A DNA stretch of 64,000 nt from Paracoccaceae bacterium (GCA_009773375.1 WRPH01000003.1:1-64000); one strand, 5' to 3'. Shown: positions 35,726-45,299, numbered from the stretch's first letter. Translations and numbers: made by a program. The notes: a model not told the origin generated them from the sequence alone.

Positions 35726-36688
35726 ATGATCACCGTCACCCCCGATACCTTTTCGCTGGCGCAGACCTTTACCATTTCACGCGGCTCGAAGACGCATGCG
35801 CATGTGCTGACCGTGCGGGTGACGCGCGATGGCGTTACCGGCTGGGGCGAATGCGTGCCCTACCCGCGCTACGGCGATACGCTGGAAAAGGTCACTGCAC
35901 AGATCGAAAGCCTGCCTGCAAACATCAGCCGCGCAGACCTGCAAACTGCCCTGCCCGCTGGCTCGGCCCGCAATGCCGTTGATTGCGCGCTGTGGGATCA
36001 TGCCGCCAAAGCCGCGGGTCAACGGGTCTGGCAACTGGCTGGCCTGCCCGCGCCAAAGCCGGTGCCGATCGCCTATACGCTGTCGCTGAACACGCCCGAA
36101 GTGATGCGCGCCGAGGCGGCCAAACACGCGCATCGCCCGATCCTGAAGATCAAGCTTGGCACGCCGGAAGACATGCCCCGGCTAGAGGCGGTTCGGGCAG
36201 GCGCGCCGAAATCCATCCTGATCATCGACGCCAATGAAGGCTGGACGCCGGAAATCTATGCCGACCTTGCGCCGCATCTGATCCGGCTGGGGGTGGCTTT
36301 GGTGGAACAACCGCTACCGCAAGGGGCCGATGACATGCTGGGTGAAATCGCCCGGCCCTTGCCGGTTGCGGCAGACGAATCCGCGCATGATGCAGCCAGC
36401 CTTGCCGCGCTGGTGGGGAAATATGACGTGATCAACCTCAAGCTCGACAAGACCGGCGGGTTGACCGAGGCCCTGCGCGCCCGCAACGAGGCGCAGCGTT
36501 TGGGCTTCAAACTGATGGTGGGCTGCATGGTGGGATCCAGCCTTGCCATGGCACCGGCAACGCTGGTTGCGCAGACTGCCAGCTACTGCGATCTTGACGG
36601 GCCACTGCTTCTGTCCCAAGACCGCGACAACCCGCTGCACTATGATGGTGCAGGTGTTCACCCGCCGATTGCGGCCTTGTGGGGATAG
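35726..36688 (+). CDS. Enolase-superfamily dipeptide epimerase / DgcA-like N-acetyl-D-glutamate racemase
   Basis: A 320-residue MLE-subgroup enolase-superfamily enzyme. TGWGECVPYPRYG, LKIKLGTPED (K-x-K base), IIDANEGWTPE, ALVEQPLP, VAADESAHD (third Mg2+ ligand region) and NLKLDKTGGLTEAL are the dipeptide-epimerase motifs. Close relatives are either L-Ala-D/L-Glu epimerases, which recycle murein peptides, or DgcA, which racemises N-acetyl-D-Glu; the sequence alone does not decide. The next gene, a D-amino-acid transaminase three bases away, supports a D-amino-acid role. ATG 35726 has GGAG upstream. Confidence 0.85.
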   Translation: MITVTPDTFSLAQTFTISRGSKTHAHVLTVRVTRDGVTGWGECVPYPRYGDTLEKVTAQIESLPANISRADLQTALPAGSARNAVDCALWDHAAKAAGQRVWQLAGLPAPKPVPIAYTLSLNTPEVMRAEAAKHAHRPILKIKLGTPEDMPRLEAVRAGAPKSILIIDANEGWTPEIYADLAPHLIRLGVALVEQPLPQGADDMLGEIARPLPVAADESAHDAASLAALVGKYDVINLKLDKTGGLTEALRARNEAQRLGFKLMVGCMVGSSLAMAPATLVAQTASYCDLDGPLLLSQDRDNPLHYDGAGVHPPIAALWG

Positions 36689-36691
36689 CAA

Positions 36692-37552
36692 ATGACCAGA
36701 ACCGTTTATCTTGATGGCGCCTACCTGCCGGAAACCGAAGCCAAAGTCTCGATCTTTGATCGTGGCTTCCTGATGGCCGATGGCGTGTATGAGGTCACGT
36801 CCGTGCTTGACGGCAAGCTGATTGATTTCGGCGGCCATTGCGTGCGGCTTGCCCGCAGCCTGTCGGAACTGGAAATGCAGAACCCCCACACCGATGCCGA
36901 ATGGCTGGCGATCCACCGCGAACTGGTCAAGCTGAACGCCATCACCGACGGCATGATTTATCTGCAAGTCACCCGTGGCAACCCCGGCGACCGCGATTTC
37001 GCCTTTCCGGGGCCAGAGACGAAACCGACCGTGGTGCTGTTCACCCAAGATAAGCCCGGTCTGGCCGAAAACCCCGCCGCCAAGACCGGCTACAAGGTGA
37101 TCTCGATCCCCGATATTCGCTGGGGCCGCCGCGATATCAAGACGGTGCAGCTGCTTTACCCCTCGATGGGCAAGATGGCGGCGAAGAAGGCGGGCGTCGA
37201 TGACAGCTGGTTTGTCGAAGATGGCATGGTCACCGAGGGCACCTCGAACAACGCCTATATCGTCAAGGGCAACAAGATCATCACCCGCCAGCTTTCCAGC
37301 GACATTCTGCACGGCATCACCCGTGCCGCCGTGCTGCGCTTCGCCAAGGAAGCGCAGATGGAAGTGGAAGAGCGTGCCTTCAGCATTGCCGAAGCGCAAA
37401 AGGCCGATGAGGCATTCATCTCCTCGGCCTCGGCTTTCGTGATGCCGGTGGTGGAAATCGACGGCGCTGCGGTTGGCACCGGCAAACCGGGTGCAATCGT
37501 CGCCCGCCTGCGCGAGATTTATCTGGACGAAATGCGCAAAGCCGCAATCTGA
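36692..37552 (+). CDS. D-amino-acid transaminase
   Basis: A 286-residue class IV PLP transaminase. FDRGFLMADGVYEVTSVLDGKL is the family opening and RRDIKTVQLL carries the PLP lysine. EDGMVTEGTSNNAYIVKGN and RAAVLRFAKE follow. The pattern and length fit D-alanine/D-amino-acid transaminase rather than branched-chain transaminase. It starts three bases after the epimerase stop and would deaminate a D-amino acid released by that pathway. No strong ribosome binding site, consistent with coupling. Confidence 0.87.
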   Translation: MTRTVYLDGAYLPETEAKVSIFDRGFLMADGVYEVTSVLDGKLIDFGGHCVRLARSLSELEMQNPHTDAEWLAIHRELVKLNAITDGMIYLQVTRGNPGDRDFAFPGPETKPTVVLFTQDKPGLAENPAAKTGYKVISIPDIRWGRRDIKTVQLLYPSMGKMAAKKAGVDDSWFVEDGMVTEGTSNNAYIVKGNKIITRQLSSDILHGITRAAVLRFAKEAQMEVEERAFSIAEAQKADEAFISSASAFVMPVVEIDGAAVGTGKPGAIVARLREIYLDEMRKAAI

Positions 37553-37601
37553 TCCATGGGTTTGGCGGGGCGAGAAACCATGCCCCGCCAAACCAAAACG
37601 G

Positions 37602-38252
37602 TTATTGATACAGCGTAACTTGCGTCCGGGCGAAACTGCTGGAGCTATGCAGGTGCGCAAGGTCGATGGTCAGCGCCGCATCGACTTTGTTTTCCAAGCC
37701 CAGCGTCACATTGCCAGGCGCGGTGTCGGTCAGCGCAAACAGTATCCAGGTTGCGAGATCGGCCACCACATCTTCCACCCCAGGTTCCCGCGTGTCGTGG
37801 CTGCCATCGTAATCTGTCACCGTCACCGCCTGACTGTCATCGCGGCCATCGCAGACCACGATCACATCATTGCCGCTGCCGCCTGACAGCGTATCGCCGT
37901 CATCGCCCAGTATCATCGCCCGCGCCACTATGGACCGAATCATCGCCCAGCTGGCCGCGCTGAAAGCCGGTGGCGGAAAACGCGTCGTCGATCCAGTTGG
38001 TGTCCGTGCCGTCGCCCGGCAGGATCAGATCGTTGTCTTCTTCGCCCGGCGCCAGATCATCGCCGCGCCCGCCAGCCAGCGTGTCATTACCATCAAATCC
38101 AGGAATCTGATCATCACCGCCGCAACCAGAGAATCTTCCACCGCGCCGCCCTCGATCATCTGATCTTCGGGCTTTGGGCCATCGGCGTTGTCAGAACCGC
38201 CGCCAAAGGCGAAGGCCAACAGCGGCACGGCAAGCAAAAGCAATGATGCCAT
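37602..38252 (-). pseudogene. Broken RTX-type calcium-binding repeat protein
   Basis: Three reading frames must be joined to read one protein leftwards. It starts at 38252 with MASLLLLAVPLLAFAFGGGSD and runs to EDSLVAA. The second frame gives GGDDQIPGFDGNDTLAGGRGDDLAPGEEDNDLI and ends at HSGAGDDTGR. The third gives LGDDGDTLSGGSGNDVIVV and the C-terminus ending TLYQ. GGxGxDxxx nonapeptides are calcium-binding RTX repeats. Two small indels are required, so it is either a recent pseudogene or has sequencing errors. Few repeats remain compared with typical RTX proteins. Confidence 0.75.
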
Positions 38253-38376
38253 CCGTTATCCCCTAGCGACAATTCTCCTGACCAAGTGGAAAGGATGGTC
38301 GCAGCGAGGTCAAATCAGACTATGCGCAGAGCAATCCGCCACCTTGGCCGCGATTGCTTCGCACGTACGGGTGAAC

Positions 38377-39099
38377 CTATAGCGCCGCCAAAACCTCGGA
38401 CAGAATCGGCGCAAGCCGCTTCGCCCAGGCCAGCTGCGCGGCCTCGCTGCTGATCAAGTCATTCCGCAACTCGATCAAGGTATTATGCCGCCCCGGCTGC
38501 AAGGCATGACGGTCAATCGCGTCACCGGGCAGATGGCCTGCATAGGGTTCGTTATCGCCTATGCACAGATCAGATTCCCGCATCAGCCTGGAGATCAGCG
38601 GCTTCGAAAACCGCTCGTCCAGATGACTATACAGCACCCCCACATGCCAGGGCCGCAGGGCTCGCCCCTTCAGGCAGGGGGTGAAAGAGTGAATGGCCAC
38701 GATCACAGTATCCGCGCGCCGCGCCGCCAGTTTCGCATAGGCGGCATGATAGGGGTGATACAGCGTCTGCAACCGCCGATCGACTTCGGCGGCATCCGCG
38801 TGGCGGTTGGCCGGAATGATCGTGCCATCATAGAGTTTCATCACCAGCGTCGGGTCATCCTCGCCGCGGTTGGGGTCAATCACCAGACGGCTGAAATCCG
38901 AACAGATCACCGGGCTGTCAAGCGCTTCACCCAAGGCCCGCGCCAGACCTGCCGCGCCGACATCATAGGCAATGTGGCGCGCCATATCCGCAGGCCCTAT
39001 CCCCAGATCGCCGATAGCTTCGGGCACCCGGTTGGTCGCATGATCGCATGTCACCAGCCAACGCCCCGGCCTGTTCTGCCCCGTTATCGTGAAAGCCAT
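38377..39099 (-). CDS. N-formylglutamate amidohydrolase family protein
   Basis: A 240-residue zinc-dependent hydrolase of the FGase family. LVTCDHATNRVPEAIGDLG is the metal-binding N-terminal motif. ARHIAYDVGAAGLARALGEALDSPVICSDFSRLVIDPNRG and VIVAIHSFTPCLKG are also typical. ATG 39099 is chosen because upstream sequence is not conserved in character. HutG-type function in histidine breakdown is possible, but no hut genes are near. Confidence 0.85.
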   Translation of the reverse strand: MAFTITGQNRPGRWLVTCDHATNRVPEAIGDLGIGPADMARHIAYDVGAAGLARALGEALDSPVICSDFSRLVIDPNRGEDDPTLVMKLYDGTIIPANRHADAAEVDRRLQTLYHPYHAAYAKLAARRADTVIVAIHSFTPCLKGRALRPWHVGVLYSHLDERFSKPLISRLMRESDLCIGDNEPYAGHLPGDAIDRHALQPGRHNTLIELRNDLISSEAAQLAWAKRLAPILSEVLAAL

Positions 39100-39236
39100 G
39101 CTGATCCCGTCACAATTCGTCAACTTTCCCTCTTTATGCCGCATCTGACAAAACCGCCAGTTGCCCCGCGCAAGGCTTTGCGCCATAAGACCGGCGGCCC
39201 ACCACGAAAAATGAACGCGACGAAAAGGAACAAGGC

Positions 39237-40685
39237 ATGAGACGCCTTCGGAACGTAAAGATCGTGGCCACTCTGGGCCCGGCTTCCAGCGACTATAAAA
39301 TGATCCGCGCTTTGTTCGAGGCAGGGGCCGATGTGTTCCGCCTGAACATGAGCCACGGCTCGCATGCAGAGCAGGCCGCGCGCCATGCCATCATCCGCCA
39401 GGTGGAGGCTGACACCGGTCGCCCGATCGCGATTCTGGCTGATCTTCAGGGCCCGAAGCTGCGCGTTGGCACCTTTGCCAACCCGGCGGGCGAAGAACTG
39501 GTCGAAGGTGCGGATTTCCGCATGGACCTCAGCGCCACCCCCGGCGACGCTGCGCGCGTGCAACTGCCGCACCCCGAAATTTTCGCCGCCCTTGAACCGG
39601 GCGCGACCCTGCTGGTCAACGACGGCAAGATCCGTGTGCGGGTGAAGGATTGCGGCAAGGACTACGCGAATTGCGTGGTCGAAGTCGGTGGCGTGATTTC
39701 CAACCGCAAGGGCGTCAATGTGCCCGACGTGGTGCTGCCGCTGGCCGCCCTTTCGGCGAAAGACCGCGAAGATCTGGAATTTGCCTGCGAGCTGGGCGTG
39801 GATTGGCTGGCGCTGTCCTTCGTGCAGCGCCCCGAAGATGTGATCGAGGCGCGCCAGCTGGCGAAGGGCCGGGCGTCTATCCTGTCGAAAATCGAAAAGC
39901 CGGCAGCGGTGAAGGCCTATGACGCCATCCTGCAAGTGTCGGATGGCATCATGGTGGCGCGCGGCGATCTGGGCGTGGAACTGCCGGTGACTTCGGTGCC
40001 GCCGATCCAGAAACGTCTGGTGCGTGGCGCACGCGCGGCCGCCAAGCCGGTGATCGTGGCGACACAAATGCTGGAATCGATGATCGAAGCGCCGGTGCCG
40101 ACCCGCGCCGAAGTGTCGGACGTGGCAACCGCGATCTATGAAGGCGCCGATGCGGTGATGCTGTCGGCCGAATCGGCTGCGGGCAAGTTTCCGGTCGAAG
40201 CCGTGACGACGATGAACAATGTCGCGATGTCGGTGGAAAAAGACCCGACCTATCGTCAGGTGATCGAAGCCTCGCGCGTGGTGCGCCGCGAAACCATCGC
40301 CGATGGCATCGTTGCTGCGGCGCGGGAAATCGCTGAAGCCACCAATATCAAGGCCATCGCCTGCTTTACCCAATCGGGCAACACGGTGAACCTTGTGGCG
40401 CGTGAGCGGCCGAACTGCCCGATCATCGCACTGACGCCGCTGATGTCTACGGCACGGCGCACCTGTCTGATCTGGGGCGTGCATTCGGTGATCACCGAAC
40501 CGCAAGAACGCTTCAAGGGCGCGGTTCTGGCAGCCGTTCATGCCGCCCGCACCGATGGCTTTGCCGGGGTGGAAGACATGATCGTGCTGACCGCCGGTGT
40601 GCCGTTCAACGTCAAGGGCACCACCAACATCCTGCGGGTTGCGCCGTGTGATGAACGGTTGATTTCACGGGTGGACCCGGAATAA
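39237..40685 (+). CDS. pyk: Pyruvate kinase
   Basis: A 482-residue glycolytic enzyme converting PEP and ADP to pyruvate and ATP. VKIVATLGPASSDYKMIRAL, RLNMSHGSH, ILADLQGPKLRVG, SKIEKPAAV, the signature MVARGDLGVELP and VIVATQMLESMI are all present, with the expected C-terminal regulatory domain. AAAGGAACAAGG precedes ATG 39237. A small membrane-protein gene follows. Confidence 0.97.
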   Translation: MRRLRNVKIVATLGPASSDYKMIRALFEAGADVFRLNMSHGSHAEQAARHAIIRQVEADTGRPIAILADLQGPKLRVGTFANPAGEELVEGADFRMDLSATPGDAARVQLPHPEIFAALEPGATLLVNDGKIRVRVKDCGKDYANCVVEVGGVISNRKGVNVPDVVLPLAALSAKDREDLEFACELGVDWLALSFVQRPEDVIEARQLAKGRASILSKIEKPAAVKAYDAILQVSDGIMVARGDLGVELPVTSVPPIQKRLVRGARAAAKPVIVATQMLESMIEAPVPTRAEVSDVATAIYEGADAVMLSAESAAGKFPVEAVTTMNNVAMSVEKDPTYRQVIEASRVVRRETIADGIVAAAREIAEATNIKAIACFTQSGNTVNLVARERPNCPIIALTPLMSTARRTCLIWGVHSVITEPQERFKGAVLAAVHAARTDGFAGVEDMIVLTAGVPFNVKGTTNILRVAPCDERLISRVDPE

Positions 40686-40714
40686 CCTGCACCCAGTATT
40701 CGGGGTAGAATGGC

Positions 40715-40939
40715 ATGAGCAACGATCAGATACTTGTCATCGGCATCATCATCTGCGCTCTTGCCATTCCGTCCCTGCTGGCGGCCTATTCCGAAGATCG
40801 TCCGCCGCGCGCGGGCGCAATCATGGTCTTGATCGGCGGCGCGCTGCTGGCCATCGCGCTGACCCAGAAACCCGGTGGCTACAAATTTGCCCAGATCCCG
40901 ACGATCTTTGTGCAGGTGATCGCCGACGTGGTGAACTGA
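40715..40939 (+). CDS. Small two-helix membrane protein downstream of pyk
   Basis: A 74-residue protein with two hydrophobic helices (ILVIGIIICALAIPSLLAAY and AGAIMVLIGGALLAIAL) joined by a short charged loop, SEDRPPR. It ends in FAQIPTIFVQVIADVVN. I do not know a function. It starts 29 bases after pyk and may share its transcript. Confidence 0.75.
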   Translation: MSNDQILVIGIIICALAIPSLLAAYSEDRPPRAGAIMVLIGGALLAIALTQKPGGYKFAQIPTIFVQVIADVVN

Positions 40940-40960
40940 CCGCAGCGGGCGCTTTGCCTC

Positions 40961-40989
40961 TTGCACCTTTACGGCAGCCCTCCTATAGG
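40961..40989 (+). promoter_or_regulatory. Candidate housekeeping promoter of rpmI-rplT
   Basis: TTGCAC (40961-40966) and TATAGG (40984-40989) are 17 bases apart and lie about 72 bases before the rpmI start, in the only gap before the ribosomal genes. Confidence 0.5.
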
Positions 40990-41060
40990 AACGGTTCGAA
41001 TACCCCGCGATGCTGGCCAACGTGGCATGCCAAGCGTCGCCTGCAACCATGGAGATGGAA

Positions 41061-41261
41061 ATGCCCAAGATGAAGACCAAGTCGGCGGCGAAGAAGCGTT
41101 TCAGCTTCACGGCCTCCGGTCGGGTGAAAGCCGGCGTCGCCGGTAAACGCCACGGCATGATCAAACGCACGACGAAATTCATTCGTGACGCGACCGGCAC
41201 CATGTTGCTGAGCCCGTCCGACGCGAAAATCGTCAAGAAATACATGCCCTACGACCGGTAA
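41061..41261 (+). CDS. rpmI: 50S ribosomal protein L35
   Basis: A 66-residue basic ribosomal protein, [20 protein letters not shown] at its start and VKKYMPYDR at its end. GGAGATGGA precedes ATG 41061; codons further upstream do not belong to L35. It is followed after 11 bases by rplT, the standard pair. InfC, the usual third member, is not here. Confidence 0.97.
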   Translation: MPKMKTKSAAKKRFSFTASGRVKAGVAGKRHGMIKRTTKFIRDATGTMLLSPSDAKIVKKYMPYDR

Positions 41262-41272
41262 GGAGATACCAT

Positions 41273-41635
41273 ATGTCCCGCGTCAAATCCGGTAAGGTAA
41301 CCCACGCCCGTCACCGCAAGGTGATCAAGGCGGCGGCTGGTTACTATGCCGCCCGCTCTACGAACTTCAAAACCGCGACTCAGGCCGTTGATAAGGCCAA
41401 CCAGTACGCGACCCGTGACCGCAAGACCCGCAAGCGCAACTTCCGCGCTCTGTGGATCCAGCGGATCAACGCCGCTGTGCGTCTGTTCGATATCGAGTTC
41501 ACCTACTCGCGTTTCATCAACGGTCTGGCGAAAGCTGGCATCGAAGTTGACCGCAAGGTGCTGGCCGATCTGGCCGTGCATGAGCCGGAGGCGTTCAACG
41601 CCATCGCCGCTCAGGCAAAAGCAGCTCTGGCGTAA
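41273..41635 (+). CDS. rplT: 50S ribosomal protein L20
   Basis: A 120-residue protein starting [20 protein letters not shown], with [18 protein letters not shown], which binds 23S rRNA early in 50S assembly. In many bacteria L20 also represses its own operon through an mRNA leader; no such leader is obvious here. AAGGAG precedes the start. Confidence 0.97.
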   Translation: MSRVKSGKVTHARHRKVIKAAAGYYAARSTNFKTATQAVDKANQYATRDRKTRKRNFRALWIQRINAAVRLFDIEFTYSRFINGLAKAGIEVDRKVLADLAVHEPEAFNAIAAQAKAALA

Positions 41636-41652
41636 CCGCGCCGATATTTCAG

Positions 41653-41683
41653 AAAAGGCCCTGCCCTTGTGGCGGGGCCTTTT
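41653..41683 (+). terminator. Intrinsic terminator after rplT
   Basis: AAAAGGCCC and GGGCCTTTT pair around a 13-base interior, followed by CATTTTA. It lies 18 bases after the rplT stop and abuts the stop of the convergent M20 peptidase gene, so it probably serves both. Confidence 0.8.
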
Positions 41684-41687
41684 CATT

Positions 41688-42971
41688 TTAGGCAGACGCG
41701 GGCGGCCCCAGTAAATCCTGCAACACCAAAGCCATCACCTTGGCGCTGTCTTCCATATCCTGCACCCCCACCCATTCATCGGGCTGGTGTGCCAGATGCA
41801 AAAGCCCCGGCCCGTAAGCGATGCAATTCTTCAGCCGCCCGATGCGGTCGATGTGCTTTTGGTCATAAGTGCCGGGCGACACCACATAATCCGCCGCCGT
41901 CGCCAACACCCTTTCTATTGCCGCCGCGGTGGATCGCACGATCGGCGCATCCCGGTCGGTCATCACCGGCTGCACCTCGAAGAGATCCTTGATCTCATAG
42001 CTGAAACTGGGGCGCTGTTGCCGCACCCGTTCCAGCACATCGGTGATTTCCTGCTTCACCTGGCACAAGTCTTCCTCGATCAGAAAGCGCCGATCAATCA
42101 CGATCCGGCAGCGATCCGCCACACATGGCGCGGGCAACCCGGTCGAGCCTGCCTCTGGTTCCGCCGCGCCGCCGTGGATCGAGTTGATGTTCAGCGTCGA
42201 CTGCCGCGCCCCTTCCGGCACCACTGGCATCGCCGTGTGCTTGCTGGCCAACAGCGGGTAAAGCCGCTGCTCGATCTCCGCCAACACCGCACCCATATGG
42301 CGAATGGCGCTGTCGCCCAGAAACGGCATCGAGCCATGCGCGATCCGGCCATGCGTCTCAATTTCCGCCCACCACACGCCGCGATGGCCCAGACAGATGC
42401 GATCCTTGTGCAGCGGTTCCGGGATGATCACATGCGTCACATGCGCGAAATGGCCCTGCTCGGCCAGATAGGCCACACCACCATAGCCGCCGGACTCCTC
42501 ATCCGCCGTTGCTGAAATCTCGATGCTGCCGCGCCAGTCCGGGCAAGCCGCCAGAAACGCCTCGGCGGCGATCACGCTGGCGGCCAGACCGCCCTTCATA
42601 TCGCAAGCACCGCGGCCATAGATGCGGTCGCCGTCCAGCGCGCCGCCAAACGGGTCACGCGTCCAACCGTGCCCCACCTCGACCACATCATGGTGGCTGT
42701 TGAAATGCACGCAATCGCCGCCCCGCCCGCTGTCTATCCGGGCGATCAGGTTCCAGCGCGGATAGGCCTCGCAATCGCCGGGCGCACCGACCGCCCGCAC
42801 GAACTGCACCGCGAACCCCGACGCCATCAGCCGCGCTGCAAGATAGTCGCAGATGGTGCGATAGTGCTGCCCCGGCGGATTCAGCGTCGGGATACGGATA
42901 AGGTCTTGCGCAAGGCCAATAAGGTCTTGGCGGCGAGCGGTTACTTCGGCAAGGATAGCTGCATCGGTCAT
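41688..42971 (-). CDS. M20-family ArgE/DapE-type deacylase
   Basis: A 427-residue metallopeptidase-fold deacylase. VHFNSHHDVVEVGHGW holds the first zinc histidine, GRGACDMKGGLAA the bridging aspartate, and TADEESGGYGG the catalytic Glu-Glu pair; PEPLHKD and GPGLLHLAHQPDEWV carry later ligands. It resembles acetylornithine deacetylase/succinyl-diaminopimelate desuccinylase-like proteins, but the natural substrate is not determined. ATG 42971 (MTDAAILAEV) is chosen because the upstream extension lacks family character. Confidence 0.85.
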   Translation of the reverse strand: MTDAAILAEVTARRQDLIGLAQDLIRIPTLNPPGQHYRTICDYLAARLMASGFAVQFVRAVGAPGDCEAYPRWNLIARIDSGRGGDCVHFNSHHDVVEVGHGWTRDPFGGALDGDRIYGRGACDMKGGLAASVIAAEAFLAACPDWRGSIEISATADEESGGYGGVAYLAEQGHFAHVTHVIIPEPLHKDRICLGHRGVWWAEIETHGRIAHGSMPFLGDSAIRHMGAVLAEIEQRLYPLLASKHTAMPVVPEGARQSTLNINSIHGGAAEPEAGSTGLPAPCVADRCRIVIDRRFLIEEDLCQVKQEITDVLERVRQQRPSFSYEIKDLFEVQPVMTDRDAPIVRSTAAAIERVLATAADYVVSPGTYDQKHIDRIGRLKNCIAYGPGLLHLAHQPDEWVGVQDMEDSAKVMALVLQDLLGPPASA

Positions 42972-43044
42972 GGGCACATGCTGCCGCGCGCTTTTCGACG
43001 GGGCAATGATTTTTCCGGGCCGGATAGATGTAATGTAGATTAAC

Positions 43045-43062
43045 ATGCCTATATTGCGGCAT
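43045..43062 (+). promoter_or_regulatory. Candidate promoter/operator of the seven-gene operon
   Basis: In a clearly AT-richer gap, ATGCC and GGCAT form an inverted repeat around TATATT (43050-43055), a good -10 box, 29 bases before the first start codon. No clear -35 hexamer is visible. An operator overlapping the -10 would suit repressor control. Confidence 0.35.
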
Positions 43063-43083
43063 ATCATTCACACGGAGGGTCCG

Positions 43084-44157
43084 ATGGCCGATTTCGACGC
43101 GCAGATCAAGGAAAGCCAAGAGCAGGTCGCCAAGGCACAGGCGAAGATTTCCGCGATCACCAGCAAGATCGAGGCATCGCGGGCCAAACTCGACGCAGGC
43201 GAGGCGGCGATAGATATCGAAAACGCCACGCTGGAAGACGTTCACAAACACACCGACCTGATGAACGCCAATATCGCCGAGCTGATCATGGGGCTGGATG
43301 ATGTGACGGCGGGCTTCTCGAAAGACTTCGACGAGATGCGCTCGAAGACCGGGATGGAAACCTTCATCGGCATTTTCTCGGATGCCAAATCGGAATCGAT
43401 GCGGCAGGAACGCCTGCGCACCGCGTCGATTGATTCAAAATTACAGGATCTGATCGGCAAATCCGACGTGATCGTGCGGCTGTTGCAAGGCCAACTGGAT
43501 CTGCTGAACACCCAGAAGGGCCGGGTTGAGGTGAACCTCGGTGCCACGCTGTCGGAACGCGAAGCCACTGTGACCACGCTGGAAGCCGTCCGCGCCGAAA
43601 TCGCCGGGATGGACCCGAAGATCATCGAGTTGGAAAACAGGATTTCGGTCGAACAGGACGCCTCTGCGCGCACCAAGCTGGAAACCGAACTCGCCGGGCT
43701 GAACGGGCGCTATAATGCGCTGGTGCAGGATGAACAGGTGCAATTGGCGAAAAGCCAGACCCTTGAGCGCTACATCGAAAAGGGCAAGACTTGGGTGGAC
43801 AGCCTGACCAACCAGGCCGCTACCCAATTGGTTTTGATCAACAAACTGCAAACGGATACCAAACAGCGGGTGGTGCTGTATGACGCGCTGACCTCCAGCC
43901 TGAAGACCGCGCAGCAACAGGATGTCGCCCACCGCATCAACGAAATCGGCGTGAAAACCGATCAGGAAGCGCAAGCCGCGATGGCCGCCATCGGTGCCGC
44001 CACCAACGACAAGATGGCCGATATGCTGGAGGCACACGAAGGCCATATGGTATTTGCGCGGCAGGTGTTGGAGCAGAAAGCCAAGGCAGACGAACGCTTT
44101 GCCCGCCGCTTTGCCAAGATCGTCGAGAAGCACGACAAGAATGCGTATGGGGAATAA
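43084..44157 (+). CDS. Coiled-coil protein, first gene of an uncharacterised operon (TelA-like architecture)
   Basis: A 357-residue soluble protein dominated by predicted coiled coil (residues 1-60, 130-250 and 300-350), with no signal or membrane segment. The late stretch LVLINKLQTDTKQRVVLYDALTSSLKTAQ recalls the conserved part of TelA-type toxic-anion-resistance proteins, but similarity is weak and I do not assign that function. GGAGGG lies three bases before ATG 43084. The next gene starts three bases after the stop. Confidence 0.8.
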   Translation: MADFDAQIKESQEQVAKAQAKISAITSKIEASRAKLDAGEAAIDIENATLEDVHKHTDLMNANIAELIMGLDDVTAGFSKDFDEMRSKTGMETFIGIFSDAKSESMRQERLRTASIDSKLQDLIGKSDVIVRLLQGQLDLLNTQKGRVEVNLGATLSEREATVTTLEAVRAEIAGMDPKIIELENRISVEQDASARTKLETELAGLNGRYNALVQDEQVQLAKSQTLERYIEKGKTWVDSLTNQAATQLVLINKLQTDTKQRVVLYDALTSSLKTAQQQDVAHRINEIGVKTDQEAQAAMAAIGAATNDKMADMLEAHEGHMVFARQVLEQKAKADERFARRFAKIVEKHDKNAYGE

Positions 44158-44160
44158 GCG

Positions 44161-45291
44161 GTGGCCGAGGTCAAGAACCAACTGACCAGCGACCACCACG
44201 AGCTTTACGATACGCTCACCGCGCGGCGCTACTTCGCCAAGTTTGAGCGTATCACCGGCCATATGCTGCGGGTGGCGGGCGAGGTCGAGGCCGAAGGCCG
44301 CCTCACCCGCACCGAAGCACACACGCTGGGCCGCTATCTGTCGGCGCTGACCACCACCTTCAAGGCGCTGAACTACAAATACCTGATGACCGGGCGGGCA
44401 GAAGGCTCGCCCCGGCTGACCTTTGATCGCCACGACTCCGGCTTCCCGGTGGCGCAGGAATTGATGGTCATGGCGCTGGATGCGGCGCAGGTGACCAAAC
44501 ATCTGGGCGGCATGGCCTCGGAAGCTGAATTGAAAGACCGCATGGTCCGCCAGATTGTCCGCGATCTGACCGCGCCGGTGCAGCTGCAATTCGCCCTGTC
44601 ACAACGGCTTTACTACGAGTCGCTTGCGATGGGCGGCCTGTTCTGGGCGCGCAACGACCCCGATTGCCAATGGATCGAGGATGTCAGCCGCAACGGCGCG
44701 GAACGCAAACATTTTCTGGTGCATTGGGCGGTTTACGACACGCAGGTCAATCTGCCCGTGGTCTATCTGCTGGATGTTGAAGACAGCGGCAAAAAGCCCC
44801 TGCCCAATGACGACCGCCGCTGGCCGATGCTGCAAGCGCATCTGATGGCGCAATCCATCGCCGGGCTGAAACTGCTGACCATCGCCCAAGGCGTTGACAA
44901 GGATTTCAGCGGCTTGCACCCGAAAAGGCTGCGGCGGATTACGCTTGGGCCGATGCATAGCCACGATTTCACCCTGCAATCCGGCCCGATCAGCCAAGTT
45001 CTGGCCGATGCCAATGCCCCGGACGGCGACGATTGGGCGCTGGTCTGGACGGTCGAAGACCTGCTCTCGGATCGTGAAGAAGAGGTCAAGGACGGCTGGT
45101 TTTCCACCGCAGAACGGCAGGTCTACAAACTGGACCCGATCAACACAGATAGCGGCGCCACCCGGATCGACCGCATGGTCATCCTGCCCGAACGGCCCTA
45201 TCAGGTGCTTGCAGAACTCAACCCGCCGGGCTTCCGCGATCTGCGGAAATTCGTGGTGGGTGATGGCGGCCGGATCCTTCCGGCCAGATAG
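44161..45291 (+). CDS. Unknown soluble protein, second gene of the operon
   Basis: A 376-residue protein that I do not recognise. It lacks signal peptide and membrane helices. The N-terminal half is helical (HELYDTLTARRYFAKFERITGHML, TLGRYLSALTTTFKALNYKYLMTG). The C-terminal half looks beta-rich with LPVVYLLDVEDSGKK, LRRITLGPMHSHDF and RIDRMVILPERPYQVL. It starts at GTG 44161, three bases after the coiled-coil gene. No catalytic motif was seen. Confidence 0.8.
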   Translation: MAEVKNQLTSDHHELYDTLTARRYFAKFERITGHMLRVAGEVEAEGRLTRTEAHTLGRYLSALTTTFKALNYKYLMTGRAEGSPRLTFDRHDSGFPVAQELMVMALDAAQVTKHLGGMASEAELKDRMVRQIVRDLTAPVQLQFALSQRLYYESLAMGGLFWARNDPDCQWIEDVSRNGAERKHFLVHWAVYDTQVNLPVVYLLDVEDSGKKPLPNDDRRWPMLQAHLMAQSIAGLKLLTIAQGVDKDFSGLHPKRLRRITLGPMHSHDFTLQSGPISQVLADANAPDGDDWALVWTVEDLLSDREEEVKDGWFSTAERQVYKLDPINTDSGATRIDRMVILPERPYQVLAELNPPGFRDLRKFVVGDGGRILPAR

Positions 45292-45299
45292 GACAATCC

